NCBI GenBank assembly: GCA_963769435.1
Contig: CAVYLN010000002.1
Span: forward strand, 2,046,001 to 2,110,000
Source: JADKAV01 sp963769435
GTDB taxonomy: Bacteria; Actinomycetota; Actinomycetes; S36-B12; UBA10799
DNA length: 64,000 nt
Reading direction: 5' to 3'
Under the pieces are notes generated by a model. The model did no database searches, was not told the DNA's origin, and was given only the letters and a program-made list of their open reading frames with translations. Positions 1 through 6,865 of the stretch are shown here, one piece after another. The position numbers and the translations under genes were made by a program. Each line of letters starts with the position of its first letter. Position 1 is the stretch's first letter.

Positions 1-1
1 G

Positions 2-88
2 TTCGACATCGTGAAGGCGAAGTACACCGAAGGTGTCGGCTACATCGACCAGATGCCGGTGAACAACGGTCCCGCCGAGGACAACTGA
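2..88 (+). CDS. C-terminal end of an unidentified protein (partial)
   Basis: An open frame enters from the left edge and ends at a TGA at 86-88, giving 28 residues that finish in PVNNGPAEDN. The codon choice (almost all third positions G or C) is that of a real high-GC gene, and no start codon is needed because the gene begins outside the window. The fragment is too short and too acidic and low in complexity at its end to assign a family. It is followed by a repeat-filled spacer. Confidence 0.5.
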   Translation, partial: FDIVKAKYTEGVGYIDQMPVNNGPAEDN

Positions 89-157
89 CCGGACGGGCCG
101 CCGCCGGTTGGTTGGGCGGACCGCGCCGCCGCCGGGTTGGACGGACCCGCCGCCGCC

Positions 158-217
158 GGTTTTGTGAAGTTGTTGCTCTCGCGCGTCGGCGTGTCGCGTC
201 AACTTCTTCACAAAACC
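158..217. repeat. Imperfect inverted repeat in spacer
   Basis: GGTTTTGTGAAGTTG (158-172) is answered by CAACTTCTTCACAAAACC (200-217). The right arm is the reverse complement of the left with one extra TTC triplet. The 27-base loop is GC-rich. It lies between the end of the upstream gene and the convergent macrodomain gene, so it could act as a terminator, but it has no T-run. The right arm also forms the first CAAAACCAGC unit of the tandem repeat that follows. Confidence 0.55.
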
Positions 218-360
218 AGCTGGGGGGTGCTCTGCCACGCAGCCAGTGGAGGTGCGGGTCACAAAACCAGCTCGGGGGTGCGGCCCACGACGCCAGCGGG
301 GGTGCGGGCCACAAAACCAGCTCGAGGGTGCGGGGCCACGGCGGCACCTGGAGGGCGCGG
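209..360. repeat. Degenerate ~25-bp tandem repeat
   Basis: Six imperfect units of 24-27 bases follow one another. The alternating units are easy to see: ACAAAACCAGCT begins at 210, 260 and 311, each followed by a G-rich GGGTGC segment, and the units between begin ACGCAGCCAG or ACGACGCCAG. No convincing gene fits the segment, although frames stay open because of the composition. Its role is unknown. It may be a slippage-generated spacer between two convergent genes. Confidence 0.6.
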
Positions 361-370
361 CCACCGGCCG

Positions 371-859
371 TCAGCCAGACCGGTCGGCCGCCGCTTCGAA
401 CACCGCCAGCAACTGCGGGGTGAACAGCACGAACGTCACGTCCAACCCGCAGTCCCGCACGGTTTCGACCGCGATCGCGGCGGCCTGCGCGACCGGGTAG
501 CCGAAGATCCCGCAACTGATCGCCGGAAACGCGATGGTCCGAACGCCGTGTTCCTCGGCCAGGGCCAGGGAGTTGCGGTAGGCGGAGGCGAGCAACTGCG
601 CCTCACCTCGATCGCCGCCGTGCCAGACCGGGCCCACGGCATGGATGATGAACCGCGCTGGCAGGGCGAAACCTCCGGTGATGCGAGCCTCGCCGGTGGG
701 GCAGGGAGCGACTTCCCGACAGGCCGCGGGCAGTCCCGAGCCCGCCGCGCGGTGGATCGCGCCGTTGACGCCGGCGCCGTCGGAGAGGCTCTCGTTGGCG
801 GCGTTTACGATCGCATCGACGTCCATGGTCGTGATGTCGCCGAGCACGAATTCCAACAC
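371..859 (-). CDS. Macrodomain protein, probable O-acetyl-ADP-ribose deacetylase
   Basis: A 162-residue stand-alone macrodomain, the usual length for bacterial YmdB-like proteins. Visible motifs are VLGDITTMDVDAIVNAANES (ADP-ribose site, Asn pair and GDIT), the GAGVNGAIHRAAG loop and GVRTIAFPAISCGIFGYP (phosphate loop). The family removes ADP-ribose or acetyl groups from O-acetyl-ADP-ribose or modified proteins in the cytosol. I placed the start at the GTG at 857-859 (VLEFVLGDIT), which matches the family's N-terminus. A longer frame upstream gives only low-quality arginine-rich sequence and would run into the divergent carrier gene. Neighbours give no clue to its target. Confidence 0.85.
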   Translation of the reverse strand: MLEFVLGDITTMDVDAIVNAANESLSDGAGVNGAIHRAAGSGLPAACREVAPCPTGEARITGGFALPARFIIHAVGPVWHGGDRGEAQLLASAYRNSLALAEEHGVRTIAFPAISCGIFGYPVAQAAAIAVETVRDCGLDVTFVLFTPQLLAVFEAAADRSG

Positions 860-907
860 GAGATCAAAGGCTAGCGTCGAGGCACTCGCTGTCGATACCT
901 TTCGCCC

Positions 908-2458
908 ATGAGTACCACCGGGACCAAGAAGAAGCTCGCGTTCCCGTCGGCCGTGACCACGCTGGTCATCGTCACGGTGCTGGTGTGGATCGCGGCGATC
1001 TTCCTGCCGTCGGGCCGGTACCAGCTCGACGGCGACGGCGCGCCCATCCCTGGCACGTTCGAGCAGGTGCCCTCCCCGCTGGAGGGCTGGGCGTACTTCC
1101 AGCAACTGATACTGGCGCCGATCAACGGCATCTACGGATTGTTCAATCCGGACACGGACTTCGTGGACACCGAGACCATCGGCTTCGTCTTCGGCCAGGT
1201 CGGCGTGATCGTGTTCATCATGGCCATCGGCGCCTTCATCTCGGTGAGTTTCTCCACGCGGGCCCTGGACGTGGCGGTGGCGGGGCTGGCCAACCGGCTC
1301 AAGAGCAGGGGTTGGCTGCTGATCGCGTCGGTCATGGTGCTCTTCTCCCTGCTCGGCTCCACGATGGGTTTCTCGGTGGAGACCTTGGGCTTCTACGCAC
1401 TGTTCATCCCCCTGATGGGAGCGCTGGGCTACGACCGCCTGGTGACCGCGTCGATGATCATCCTCGGCGCGATGATCGGGGTGATGGGCGCGACGGTGAA
1501 CCCGTTCTCCATCGGAGTCGCAGCCGGCGAAGCGGGAGTCTCGATCGGCGATGGCCTCGGTCTGCGGATCATCATGTGGGTCGTGCTGACCGCCATGGCC
1601 GTCGCGTGGGTGGTGAGGTACGCCTCGAAGGTTCGCAAGGACCCCGATGCCTCACTGGTCGGTTGGGACGAGCCCGAGGATGAGAGCACCACGGACAAGA
1701 TGGCCGACGACGTGGTGGATCCGGAGATCAGCCACACGCTGACCGGCACCCAGAAGTGGGTTTTGGCGATCACTGTCTTCGCCTTCGGGCTGATGATCTT
1801 CTCGGTGATCCCGTGGTCGTCGATCTTCGGCGCCACCACCGGCCCGGCCGACTACTACCTGAGCCACGAGACGCAGACCGCGCCCTATTGGTTCGAGCTC
1901 AACTGGTGGTTCCCGCAGTTGGCGATGCTGTTCATCATCGCCTCGGTGCTGGTGGGGGTTGTCGCACGGATGCCGGAGAAGGAGATCGTCCGCCTCATCG
2001 GAGTGGGTGCCTCGGACATGATCGGCCCGGCGATGGTGGTGCTGCTCGCAGGCGGCGTGTCGGTGATCATGACCAACACGCAGACCCTGGACACGATTCT
2101 CAACTCGATGGAGCAGTTGGTGGCGGGGGCTTCGGCCGGGGTCTTCGCCGTCGTGACCGTGATCATCAACATCCCGCTGGCGTTCCTGATCCCGTCGAGT
2201 TCCGGGCACGGGGCGCTGGCCATGCCGCTGCTGTCCCCGCTGGCCGACTTCGCCGGCGTCTCCCGTTCGACCACGATCACTGCCTGGATCACCGGTCATG
2301 GCTTCACGCTGCTGTGGTCGCCCACCAGCGTCGTGGTCGTCGGCGGCCTGGCCATCGCGAAGGTGGGGTACGACAAGTACCTGCGCTTCGTGTGGCCGCT
2401 TGCTGATCGCGCTGTTCGTGGTCTCCAGCCTGATCCTGGCGGTCGCGGCCAGCCTTGA
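908..2458 (+). CDS. YfcC-like membrane carrier, 3' end frameshifted
   Basis: The 516-residue reading has about a dozen hydrophobic segments and resembles the YfcC/ArcD-related C4-dicarboxylate or amino-acid carrier group. Conserved-looking pieces are SLLGSTMGFSVETLGFYALF and the late PSSSGHGALAMPLLSPLAD, and a charged cytoplasmic loop lies near residues 240-280. The substrate is unknown. The last 20 residues are wrong for a carrier: after YLRFVWPL the frame becomes charged, while the next frame reads LLIALFVVSSLILAVAASLE and stops at 2460-2462. One extra base near 2398-2400 therefore hides the true C-terminal membrane segment. The start ATG lies 48 bp from the divergent macrodomain gene. Confidence 0.85.
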   Translation: MSTTGTKKKLAFPSAVTTLVIVTVLVWIAAIFLPSGRYQLDGDGAPIPGTFEQVPSPLEGWAYFQQLILAPINGIYGLFNPDTDFVDTETIGFVFGQVGVIVFIMAIGAFISVSFSTRALDVAVAGLANRLKSRGWLLIASVMVLFSLLGSTMGFSVETLGFYALFIPLMGALGYDRLVTASMIILGAMIGVMGATVNPFSIGVAAGEAGVSIGDGLGLRIIMWVVLTAMAVAWVVRYASKVRKDPDASLVGWDEPEDESTTDKMADDVVDPEISHTLTGTQKWVLAITVFAFGLMIFSVIPWSSIFGATTGPADYYLSHETQTAPYWFELNWWFPQLAMLFIIASVLVGVVARMPEKEIVRLIGVGASDMIGPAMVVLLAGGVSVIMTNTQTLDTILNSMEQLVAGASAGVFAVVTVIINIPLAFLIPSSSGHGALAMPLLSPLADFAGVSRSTTITAWITGHGFTLLWSPTSVVVVGGLAIAKVGYDKYLRFVWPLADRAVRGLQPDPGGRGQP

Positions 2459-2545
2459 GTGACGCACTCTGCAAAATGGCCGTCGCCGGGAGCGAGCGCT
2501 CCCTCGTAGGACGCGGCCGTTTGGCGTGAGCGTTTTGCAAACTGA
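2459..2545. repeat. Nested palindromic intergenic element (copy 1)
   Basis: Outer arms are TGCAAAATGGCCG (2470-2482) and the sequence ending CGTTTTGCAAA near 2539. A perfect inner hairpin GGGAGC-GAGC-GCTCCC lies near 2488-2503. The left edge TGACGCACTCTGCAAAATGGC (2460-2480) recurs almost unchanged at 12763-12784. It occupies the gap between the carrier gene and the monooxygenase gene, where it may terminate transcription. Confidence 0.5.
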
Positions 2546-2595
2546 ATCGCTGGCAACCGGTGGCCGGTAGCGGCGAGGCGCAATAGCGTCGGAGC

Positions 2596-3942
2596 ATGGA
2601 TGTCATCGAGCGCCCCGGGTGCGTGGCCGTCATCGGAGCGGGGCCCCACGGACTGTCGGCGCTGAAGGCACTGTTGCAGGTGGGGATCCCGGCCGACGGC
2701 TTCGAGCGCGCGGGCGACCTCGGTGGGAACTGGAACTTCGGGGCGCCCACGTCCCGGGTCTACGAGTCCACCCACCTGATCTCGAGCAAACCGTTCACTC
2801 AGTTCCCCGACTTCCCGATGCCCGACGACTACCCGGACTACCCCAGTCACCGGCAGGTCAAGGCCTACTTCGACGCGTACGCCGACCACTTCGGCCTGCG
2901 TGAACGCATCACCTTCGACACATCCGTGGTGCGGGTGGAGGTGGCCCAGGACGCCCCGGAGACGGCGGCCGGTGATCCACGCTGGGACGTGACGGTTGAG
3001 CGGGACGGCAAGGCCCACACCATCCGCTACGACGGCGTGGTCGTCGCCAATGGGCACAACTGGCACCCGAAGGTCCCCGACTATCCCGGGACCTTCGGCG
3101 GCGAGATCCTGCACTCGGCGGACTACAAGGGAGCCGATCAGTTGCGCGGGCGCCGGGTTCTCGTCGTGGGGGCGGGCAACACCGGCTGCGACATCGCGGT
3201 GGAGGCGGCCCAGAACGCGGCGGCCACGTTCCACTCGACGCGTCGCGGCTACTACTACAACCCCAAGTTCGTCTTCGGCAAACCGTCCGACCAGATCGCC
3301 GACCAACTGCTGGCTCTGCGGGTGCCGCTTGCGTTGCGACGGCTGGCGTTCGCGGCGACCTTGCGCACGACCATGGGAAAGTTCGAGGACTTCGGCCTGC
3401 AGAAACCCGACCACGCGTTCTTCGAGACCCACCCGATCGTCAACCAGCAACTGGTCTACTACGTCGGACATGGGGACATCACGCCCAAACCGGATGTGCA
3501 GCGATTCGACGCCGAGGGGGCCGTTTTCACCGACGGCACCCGCGCCGACGTGGATCTGGTGGTGTTCGCCACCGGGTACCTCGCGGTGTTCCCGTTCCTC
3601 GCGGATCAGGACGTGCTCGATGCCGCGCACGGCCGGCCGCACCTGGCGTTGCAGATGGCCTCGCCGAAGTACCGCAACCTCTGGCTGTCCGGCCTGATCC
3701 AGCCCGACTCCGGCCAATGGACGATCGCACATTGGCAGGGGATGGCGATCGCGCAGTTCCTGGCCATGGAGCGACGCGACCCGCGACGGGCGAGGGCGTT
3801 GCACGCGGCCATCAACGCCCAGCGCGATCGGCGCTTCTCGGGGGGAGCCCATTACAAGGACTCCACCCGGCACTACTACGAGATCGCACATCAGGACTAC
3901 CTGCAGGTGATCGAGGACTTCCTCGCGGAGGTGGCGGCGTGA
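2596..3942 (+). CDS. Flavin-containing monooxygenase (FMO family)
   Basis: A 448-residue class B flavoprotein monooxygenase. The FAD Rossmann motif GAGPHG is at residues 14-19 and the NADPH motif GAGNTG at about 192-197. The FMO signature FxGxxxHxxxY is present as FGGEILHSADY near 167-177, and the C-terminal FATGY is also there. Such enzymes use NADPH and oxygen to oxygenate soft nucleophiles or carbonyls (sulfides, amines, Baeyer-Villiger ketones); the substrate cannot be read from sequence. Its TGA overlaps the GTG of the next gene, an alpha/beta hydrolase, which suggests a coupled oxygenation and ester-hydrolysis pair. A paralogue lies at 22202-23536. Confidence 0.9.
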   Translation: MDVIERPGCVAVIGAGPHGLSALKALLQVGIPADGFERAGDLGGNWNFGAPTSRVYESTHLISSKPFTQFPDFPMPDDYPDYPSHRQVKAYFDAYADHFGLRERITFDTSVVRVEVAQDAPETAAGDPRWDVTVERDGKAHTIRYDGVVVANGHNWHPKVPDYPGTFGGEILHSADYKGADQLRGRRVLVVGAGNTGCDIAVEAAQNAAATFHSTRRGYYYNPKFVFGKPSDQIADQLLALRVPLALRRLAFAATLRTTMGKFEDFGLQKPDHAFFETHPIVNQQLVYYVGHGDITPKPDVQRFDAEGAVFTDGTRADVDLVVFATGYLAVFPFLADQDVLDAAHGRPHLALQMASPKYRNLWLSGLIQPDSGQWTIAHWQGMAIAQFLAMERRDPRRARALHAAINAQRDRRFSGGAHYKDSTRHYYEIAHQDYLQVIEDFLAEVAA

Positions 3943-4790
3943 AGGTCCTGCGGCGCCGGGAGTGGGCATGGCCGAGCAAGCCGGAGCACCTGGAGGTGCG
4001 GGCCCACGAGGTGCCCGGGACCGACCGCCCGCCCTTGTTGTTCCTGCACGGTCTCGGTCACGGGGCATGGTGCTACGCCGAGCACTGGCAGGCTGCGGCC
4101 GCAGCGCGCGGCTATTCCTCGTACGCGATGTCCCTGCGCGGTCATGGCGGATCCGGTGGACAGACCCGGTTGGGCAGGACCACGCTGCGTGACTACGTAC
4201 ACGACGTGTTGCAGGTGATGTCGTCGCTGGATGAGCCCCCGGTCGTGGTCGCACACTCGCTCGGGACGCTGGTGGCGCAACGGGTGCTGCAGCGGTATCC
4301 GGCGCGCGCGGGGGTGCTGCTGACGCCGATCCCGGCCGGCGGAATCCCAGCCACGATGGTCTCGGGCATGCGGTCCAAGCCGCTCGACTTCACGCGGGCG
4401 GTGTTGGGGGGCACCTTGCGACTGCGTCCGGAGGATCTGTTCGCCGACCTGCCAGACGTGCAGGCCCGGGACTACGTGAGCCGGTTGGGTCGGGAGTCTC
4501 CCTGGGCGCAGTACGCGATGCTCGTGCCGGAATCACTCGGCCCGATCGACCCCCCGGTGCTCGTGGTGGGGGCCTTGGAGGACACCTTGGTGGCAGCCGC
4601 TGATGTGCGGCGGTGCGCCCGCGCCCTGGGGGTGGAGCCGGTGTGGGTGCCGGGCGGCCACGACGTGATGCTCGACGGCGCCTGGGCCGAGGTTCTGGAC
4701 ACGGTGCTGGACTGGGTGGACGCCACCTGTCCACCGGGTCCGCCCCTGCCCGGTGCCCGGCGCGGTGCCGCCCCTGAACATAACGAGTAG
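3939..4790 (+). CDS. Alpha/beta hydrolase
   Basis: A 283-residue single-domain hydrolase beginning at a GTG that overlaps the stop of the monooxygenase (GTGA). The oxyanion strand reads LLFLHGLGHG, the nucleophile elbow is VVAHSLGT (Ser of AHSLG), the acid is probably the Asp in GALEDT, and the general base His is in PGGHDVML. The triad is therefore complete. An ester or lactone made by the upstream FMO is an attractive substrate, but that is inference from gene coupling only. An earlier ATG upstream is in the same frame but lies inside the FMO gene. Confidence 0.88.
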   Translation: MKVLRRREWAWPSKPEHLEVRAHEVPGTDRPPLLFLHGLGHGAWCYAEHWQAAAAARGYSSYAMSLRGHGGSGGQTRLGRTTLRDYVHDVLQVMSSLDEPPVVVAHSLGTLVAQRVLQRYPARAGVLLTPIPAGGIPATMVSGMRSKPLDFTRAVLGGTLRLRPEDLFADLPDVQARDYVSRLGRESPWAQYAMLVPESLGPIDPPVLVVGALEDTLVAAADVRRCARALGVEPVWVPGGHDVMLDGAWAEVLDTVLDWVDATCPPGPPLPGARRGAAPEHNE

Positions 4791-4873
4791 ATAACGCGCC
4801 AAAATCGTTGCATCCAAATGGGACGCCGGCGACGATGTCCTGAGTGAAAGGTAACCCCACCTCAGGAGGAACA

Positions 4874-5458
4874 ATGAACATCAAGATCGTCGCCGCGGGT
4901 TTCGCCGTAGCGTCCCTCGCGCTCGTCGGTTGCTCCAGCAACGACGACAGTAGCGCGGAAGCCACCACCGCCCCGGCGACCAGTGCGCCGGCGTCCCCGA
5001 CCGATGCCATGACCGATGAGGCCGAGGCCGGCACCATCGTCGATGTCGCGGCCGCGAACCCGGACTTCAGCACCCTGGTGGCAGCTGTGACCGAGGCTGG
5101 GCTGGCCGAGACCCTCAGTGGTGAGGGCCCGTACACGGTCTTCGCGCCGACCAACGCCGCCTTCGAGGCGCTGCCCGCGGGCCTGGTCGACGCGCTGCTG
5201 CTGCCCGAGAACAAAGAGGTGCTGACCCAGATCCTCACCTACCACGTGGTCGCCGGTGAGGTCATGTCGACCGACATCCAGCCCGGTGACGTCGCCACCG
5301 TCGAGGGTGAGGACATCACCATCACGACCGACGACGGCGGCGTGCAGGTGAACGGCGCGAAGGTGTCGGCCGCCGACGTCGAGGCCAGCAACGGTGTGAT
5401 CCACGTGATCGACGAGGTTCTGGTGCCGCCGAACGTCGACGTGGACTCGCTGCTGTAG
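4874..5458 (+). CDS. Fasciclin (FAS1) domain lipoprotein
   Basis: A 194-residue secreted lipoprotein. The N-terminal signal ends in the lipobox LVGC with Cys20, and a Thr/Ala/Pro/Glu-rich linker follows. One FAS1 domain covers about residues 55-194: NPDFSTLVAAVTEAGLAETL, then GPYTVFAPTNAAFEALP (H1 motif), then ILTYHVVAGEVM, and finally ASNGVIHVIDEVLVPP (H2 motif). The architecture resembles mycobacterial MPT70/MPT83-type adhesion proteins. The ATG at 4874 is preceded by an excellent AGGAGG at 4864-4869. A strong hairpin terminator follows the stop, so the gene is probably monocistronic. Confidence 0.92.
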   Translation: MNIKIVAAGFAVASLALVGCSSNDDSSAEATTAPATSAPASPTDAMTDEAEAGTIVDVAAANPDFSTLVAAVTEAGLAETLSGEGPYTVFAPTNAAFEALPAGLVDALLLPENKEVLTQILTYHVVAGEVMSTDIQPGDVATVEGEDITITTDDGGVQVNGAKVSAADVEASNGVIHVIDEVLVPPNVDVDSLL

Positions 5459-5468
5459 TTGTCCAAGC

Positions 5469-5505
5469 CAACAAGCCCCCGGTTCCGCTTACCGGGGGCT
5501 TGTTG
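5469..5505 (+). terminator. Strong intrinsic terminator hairpin after fasciclin gene
   Basis: CAACAAGCCCCCGGT (5469-5483) and ACCGGGGGCTTGTTG (5491-5505) form a perfect 15-bp stem with a 7-base loop, starting 10 bases after the stop codon. Only a short T-poor tail follows, as is common in high-GC actinobacteria. Confidence 0.85.
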
Positions 5506-5535
5506 CTGTGTGTGGGCCTGTCGCCGCACACTTCC

Positions 5536-5565
5536 GCAGTTTCGATTTCACATGTGAACGGTTTC
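5536..5565. repeat. TTCACATGTGAA palindrome, degenerate copy
   Basis: The 12-bp palindrome TTCACATGTGAA is at 5547-5558, preceded by CGCAGTTTCGAT and followed by CGGTTTCC. The core and the GCAG and GGTTT flanks resemble the two longer elements at 39329 and 39494. This copy lacks the matching right-hand TCTGCACA arm. Confidence 0.45.
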
Positions 5566-5633
5566 CTGACCGGGTGGCGGGGAGGCCCGGTGTCGGGGGA
5601 GGCACTGGTGGCGGGGGCGGTGCGCACAACGTC

Positions 5634-5663
5634 GAAGGACCCCCGGTCTCCCGGGGGTCCTTC
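5634..5663 (-). terminator. Terminator hairpin for the 43-residue gene
   Basis: GAAGGACCCCCGG (5634-5646) pairs perfectly with CCGGGGGTCCTTC (5651-5663) around a 4-base loop. It lies 15 bases past the stop of the minus-strand small gene at 5679-5810 and is symmetric, so it could also stop plus-strand transcription that reads through the first terminator. Confidence 0.8.
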
Positions 5664-5678
5664 GGTGGCATGAGGTTC

Positions 5679-5810
5679 CTACTTACGCGGAGCCTTCGAG
5701 TCCGGAACGAGCGCGGACTTTCCCTTGACTGCCTCGTTCAGGTGTGCCTTGTAGACGCTGTTGTTGATGTTCAGCTGGTTACTGGTCTTCTCACCCTTGT
5801 GTCCGTACAT
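5679..5810 (-). CDS. Small basic 43-residue protein of unknown function
   Basis: Reads MYGHKGEKTSNQLNINNSVY and continues to 43 residues, rich in Lys and Asn, ending KAPRK. I chose the ATG at 5808-5810 because GAGGAGGTG lies at ideal distance upstream; a longer frame to 5900 begins in untidy sequence and would place the promoter inside the gene. A promoter-like pair lies just upstream and a perfect terminator just downstream, so this appears to be a complete, strongly expressed single-gene unit. AAC and AAG codons make its composition unlike its neighbours. I do not recognise the family. It has no signal peptide or membrane segment and could bind nucleic acid or ribosomes given its charge. 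Confidence 0.7.
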   Translation of the reverse strand: MYGHKGEKTSNQLNINNSVYKAHLNEAVKGKSALVPDSKAPRK

Positions 5811-5844
5811 GCTCTTCACCTCCTCGAAGTTCGGTACGCGTTCC

Positions 5845-5874
5845 ACTATACGGTTATACGCATACTCGTGTCCA
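5845..5874 (-). promoter_or_regulatory. Sigma70-like promoter for the small gene
   Basis: On the minus strand TGGACA (positions 5874-5869) is followed after 18 bases by TATAGT (5850-5845). These match the housekeeping consensus TTGACA and TATAAT at 5 and 4 of 6 positions. The predicted start of transcription leaves about 28 bases of leader containing the GAGGAGGTG ribosome site. The local AT-rich patch stands out against the GC-rich surroundings. Confidence 0.65.
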
Positions 5875-5919
5875 CGGGGGGTGACCGTGACCCTGGTCAC
5901 ATCAGGTCCCGCCGGTGGG

Positions 5920-6807
5920 CTACTTCACCCGGACGGCCGCCTGGAGCTCCTGAGCGTCGAATGGTCCGTAGCCCTCGCCGTGCTCCACGTAGTGCAACAG
6001 CGCCACGGAGAAGATGGCCCTCATGGCACTGATCAGGACCTGGGCGGCGATGATCACGATCACCCCGATCGAGGCCACCGGAATCCCGGCCGCCGGCGTG
6101 CCGGAGACCGCGATGAAGACCCCCACGCCGGTGAACAGTAGGCCGGGCAGCACCGCCAGTAGAGCGATCAGGCCACCGATGCGCACGTTCCCGGCGATCT
6201 GCATGCCCCAGGTCTTGCGGATCAGGGCCACGGACTCCTTGATCGCCTCCAGCGGGCCCTTGCCGCGCAGGATGATCATCGGGAGCACGAAGAACGTGAT
6301 GATCGACCAGGCCACAGCAAGCAGTGATGCGAGCACCAACCGCAGAATCGACACGATGAAGTTGTTGTTGCTGGCATCGCCGCGGACCGCCGAGAGCAGC
6401 CAGCCGACCGCGGTCTGGATCGCGGCCCAACCCATGAGGGCACCGAGCCGGGAGAACGCCGCGCTGAGGCCGGCCCCGAAGCCGCTGTCACGACCCTGGA
6501 GTTCCTCGTCGGCGCACTTCACGAGGCCGCCCATGAAGATCTGCGTGATCAGCGTCGCGAGGTAGGCGGCGATCACCAGAACCACGACTCCGGCAATTAT
6601 GAATCCGGTCGAGGGATCCGAACTCGCGGCCTCGTCCTCAACGGCGCTCACGCCCATGATCGCCAGTCCAGCGCCACCCACGATCAGGAAGGCCATGATC
6701 GCCAGCAGCGCGCTGACCACCGGGAAGACGAGCATGTAGGGGTTCTCCTTGATCACCGACCATGCCTGTTTGGTGACCGTCCTGCTCTGCGCCCACGAGC
6801 CCGCCAT
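5920..6807 (-). CDS. Polytopic membrane protein, DUF6159-like
   Basis: A 295-residue integral membrane protein with about six hydrophobic segments (near residues 25-55, 68-92, 130-150, 155-180, 210-235 and 240-265). The N-terminus SWAQSRTVTKQAWSVIKENP and the middle KGPLEAIKESVALIRKTWGM are typical of the DUF6159 group, whose function is unknown. No enzymatic motif is visible. It starts with ATG and is divergent from the next gene over 58 bases, so the two may share a promoter region. Confidence 0.82.
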   Translation of the reverse strand: MAGSWAQSRTVTKQAWSVIKENPYMLVFPVVSALLAIMAFLIVGGAGLAIMGVSAVEDEAASSDPSTGFIIAGVVVLVIAAYLATLITQIFMGGLVKCADEELQGRDSGFGAGLSAAFSRLGALMGWAAIQTAVGWLLSAVRGDASNNNFIVSILRLVLASLLAVAWSIITFFVLPMIILRGKGPLEAIKESVALIRKTWGMQIAGNVRIGGLIALLAVLPGLLFTGVGVFIAVSGTPAAGIPVASIGVIVIIAAQVLISAMRAIFSVALLHYVEHGEGYGPFDAQELQAAVRVK

Positions 6808-6865
6808 CGGGATCTCCTCACTGTCCGAGTCCTGATCACGCTATCGGCCCAGTAGCGTTCTGGTC

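Noticed and set aside
2296..4254. A 652-codon open frame on the minus strand opposite the FMO and hydrolase genes
   Set aside because: Its translation is Arg/His/Pro-rich with no motifs and mirrors codon bias of the real plus-strand genes. Similar long antisense frames at 7100-9124, 12230-13714 and 26078-28114 were rejected for the same reason.
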